DNA of 34,437 nt from Rhizobiaceae bacterium (GTDB lineage Bacteria > Pseudomonadota > Alphaproteobacteria > Rhizobiales > Rhizobiaceae), in assembly GCA_025458045.1 (NCBI GenBank), contig JALOTE010000013.1, positions 1 through 34,437 on the forward strand. The letters run 5' to 3'. Within the stretch, counting starts at the first letter, position 1, and every line of letters begins with the position of its first letter. Below the pieces are notes generated by a model. That model saw only the letters and a list, made by a program, of their open reading frames with translations, made no database searches and was not told the origin of the DNA. A program made the translations under genes and the position numbers. Positions 33,512 to 34,437 of the stretch are shown here, piece by piece.

Positions 33512-34437
33512 CGCCTGAAGCCTCCGGCGGCCATGCGTTCCAGCACCACCGCAAGCAGGATGATCAAGCCCTTGACGATGTATTGCGCGTCCACGTTCAC
33601 ATTGAGCAACACCATGCCATTGTTCAGGACGGCGATCAGCAGCGCGCCCGTCAGCGTGCGCACCAGCGAAGCGCGGCCGCCATAAAGGCTCGCCCCGCCG
33701 ATGATGACGGCGGCGATGGCGTCCAATGTCAGCGTCGGGCTGGACCCCGGCGCGCCCGAACCGAGCCTTGAGGCCGACAGGATCGCGCCCGCCGCGACCA
33801 GCAGCCCCATCAGGGCAAAGACAAGCATCTTGCGGCGCTTGACCGGAACACCCGAAAGCCGTGCCGCCTCCGCATTGGCCCCGAGCGCGAACAGTTCGCG
33901 TCCAGCCCGCGTGTTCGACAAGAGAAACAGGCAACCCCCGAAGGCCAGCGCGACGATGATGAGCGGCACCGGGATGCCGAGCAGCTTCACCGAGTAAAAC
34001 AGGTCGAGGAATGTCACATCGAGGATGGCAACCGAGATCGCGCCCGTCAGGATGAACGCCATGCCGGTGGCGATGGCAAACATGCCGAGCGTGACGATGA
34101 AGGACGGGATCTGGCCATAGACCGTGATCCCACCATTGACGACTCCGATCGCCAGCCCGAGCAGCAGCACAAGCAGCGTCGCGGCCGGCCAGCCCATGCC
34201 GGACGCCATCAATTGCGCCACCACAACCGAGAGCAGCGCCGTCACCGCGCCAACGGAGAGGTCGATCTCGCCGATGAGGATCACCAGTGTCATGCCGAAG
34301 GCGGCGAGCATCAATGTGGCGCTGTCTGTGGCGAGACGTTGAAAATTGCGCATGTTGAGGAAGAAATCGCTCGAAAGCGCGAAGAACACGATCAGCAGGA
34401 TCAGCCCGGCATAGGGCAGCACATCGCGGATGACACC
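33508..34437 (-). CDS. RbsC-type sugar ABC transporter permease (partial, N-terminus outside window)
   Basis: This second permease of the same family has IGEIDLSVGAVTALLSVVVA, GVVNGGITVYGQIPSFIVTLG and VIIGGASLYGGRASLVRTL, with the end MAAGGFRR. The frame is open to the window edge with GVIRD before VLPYAGLIL. The in-window GTG at 34422 is thus probably not the true start, and a short cytoplasmic N-terminus lies beyond. It overlaps the next gene by 4 bp. Confidence 0.92.
   Translation of the reverse strand, partial: GVIRDVLPYAGLILLIVFFALSSDFFLNMRNFQRLATDSATLMLAAFGMTLVILIGEIDLSVGAVTALLSVVVAQLMASGMGWPAATLLVLLLGLAIGVVNGGITVYGQIPSFIVTLGMFAIATGMAFILTGAISVAILDVTFLDLFYSVKLLGIPVPLIIVALAFGGCLFLLSNTRAGRELFALGANAEAARLSGVPVKRRKMLVFALMGLLVAAGAILSASRLGSGAPGSSPTLTLDAIAAVIIGGASLYGGRASLVRTLTGALLIAVLNNGMVLLNVNVDAQYIVKGLIILLAVVLERMAAGGFRR

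Noticed and set aside
33512-33934. N-terminal extension of the first ABC permease
   Set aside because: The extra residues are Arg/Gly-rich and mirror the overlapping upstream permease in another frame. The ATGA overlap at 33508-33511 gives a standard start.

Overview
The window looks like chromosomal DNA of a GC-rich alphaproteobacterium, most likely in the order Hyphomicrobiales (Rhizobiales). The evidence is the tol-pal/cpoB/tilS/ftsH/glmM order, the alphaproteobacterial SerC type, two 31-kDa-class outer-membrane beta-barrels, a CarD/CdnL gene near an RpoH gene, a Suv3-like helicase, a PHB gene set with PhaR, and CtrA, CcrM (GANTC) and LexA-like (GAAC-N7-GAAC) sites. I saw no rRNA, tRNA, CRISPR array, prophage or transposase.

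Layout. Positions 1-3100 hold a cut serC and two outer-membrane beta-barrel genes, all on the minus strand. Each barrel gene has a TTAA-N7-TTAA box about 70 bp before its start. Positions 3119-13967 are a long minus-strand envelope block, read in the order ybgC, tolQ, tolR, tolA, tolB, pal, cpoB, tilS, ftsH, glmM. It covers the trans-envelope Tol-Pal machine, a tRNA-Ile lysidine synthetase, the membrane protease FtsH and the peptidoglycan-precursor enzyme GlmM. Positions 14033-16698 on the plus strand hold a secreted GH5 glycosidase and a TadG-like Flp pilus gene broken by an in-frame amber codon. Positions 16717-22827 on the minus strand are a regulation and RNA block: helicase, S4 RNA-binding protein, FdxA ferredoxin, CarD and RpoH.

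A 687-bp gene-free stretch (22828-23514) follows. It holds two diverged direct repeats exactly 294 bp apart, each with a LexA-like box and a pair of GANTC sites, and it leads into the aquaporin gene aqpZ. Positions 24389-27319 are the polyhydroxybutyrate module: phaA-phaB on the minus strand and divergent phaR on the plus strand.

Positions 27326-34437 are a sugar-use island. A LacI-type repressor diverges from an EthD-like / SDR dehydrogenase / GH31 glycosidase operon across a CAAACGTTTG operator. A facing minus-strand operon carries two RbsC-type ABC permeases and an SMP-30 lactonase, and continues past the window edge. Together these suggest import of a glycoside, cleavage by GH31, oxidation of the sugar by the SDR and opening of the lactone by the SMP-30 protein. 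The substrate is not known; an alpha-xyloside is my best guess.

The items most worth checking are the 294-bp-spaced repeats, the matched CtrA boxes on the two porin-like genes, the amber-interrupted TadG gene and the GH31/EthD/SDR/SMP-30 island.
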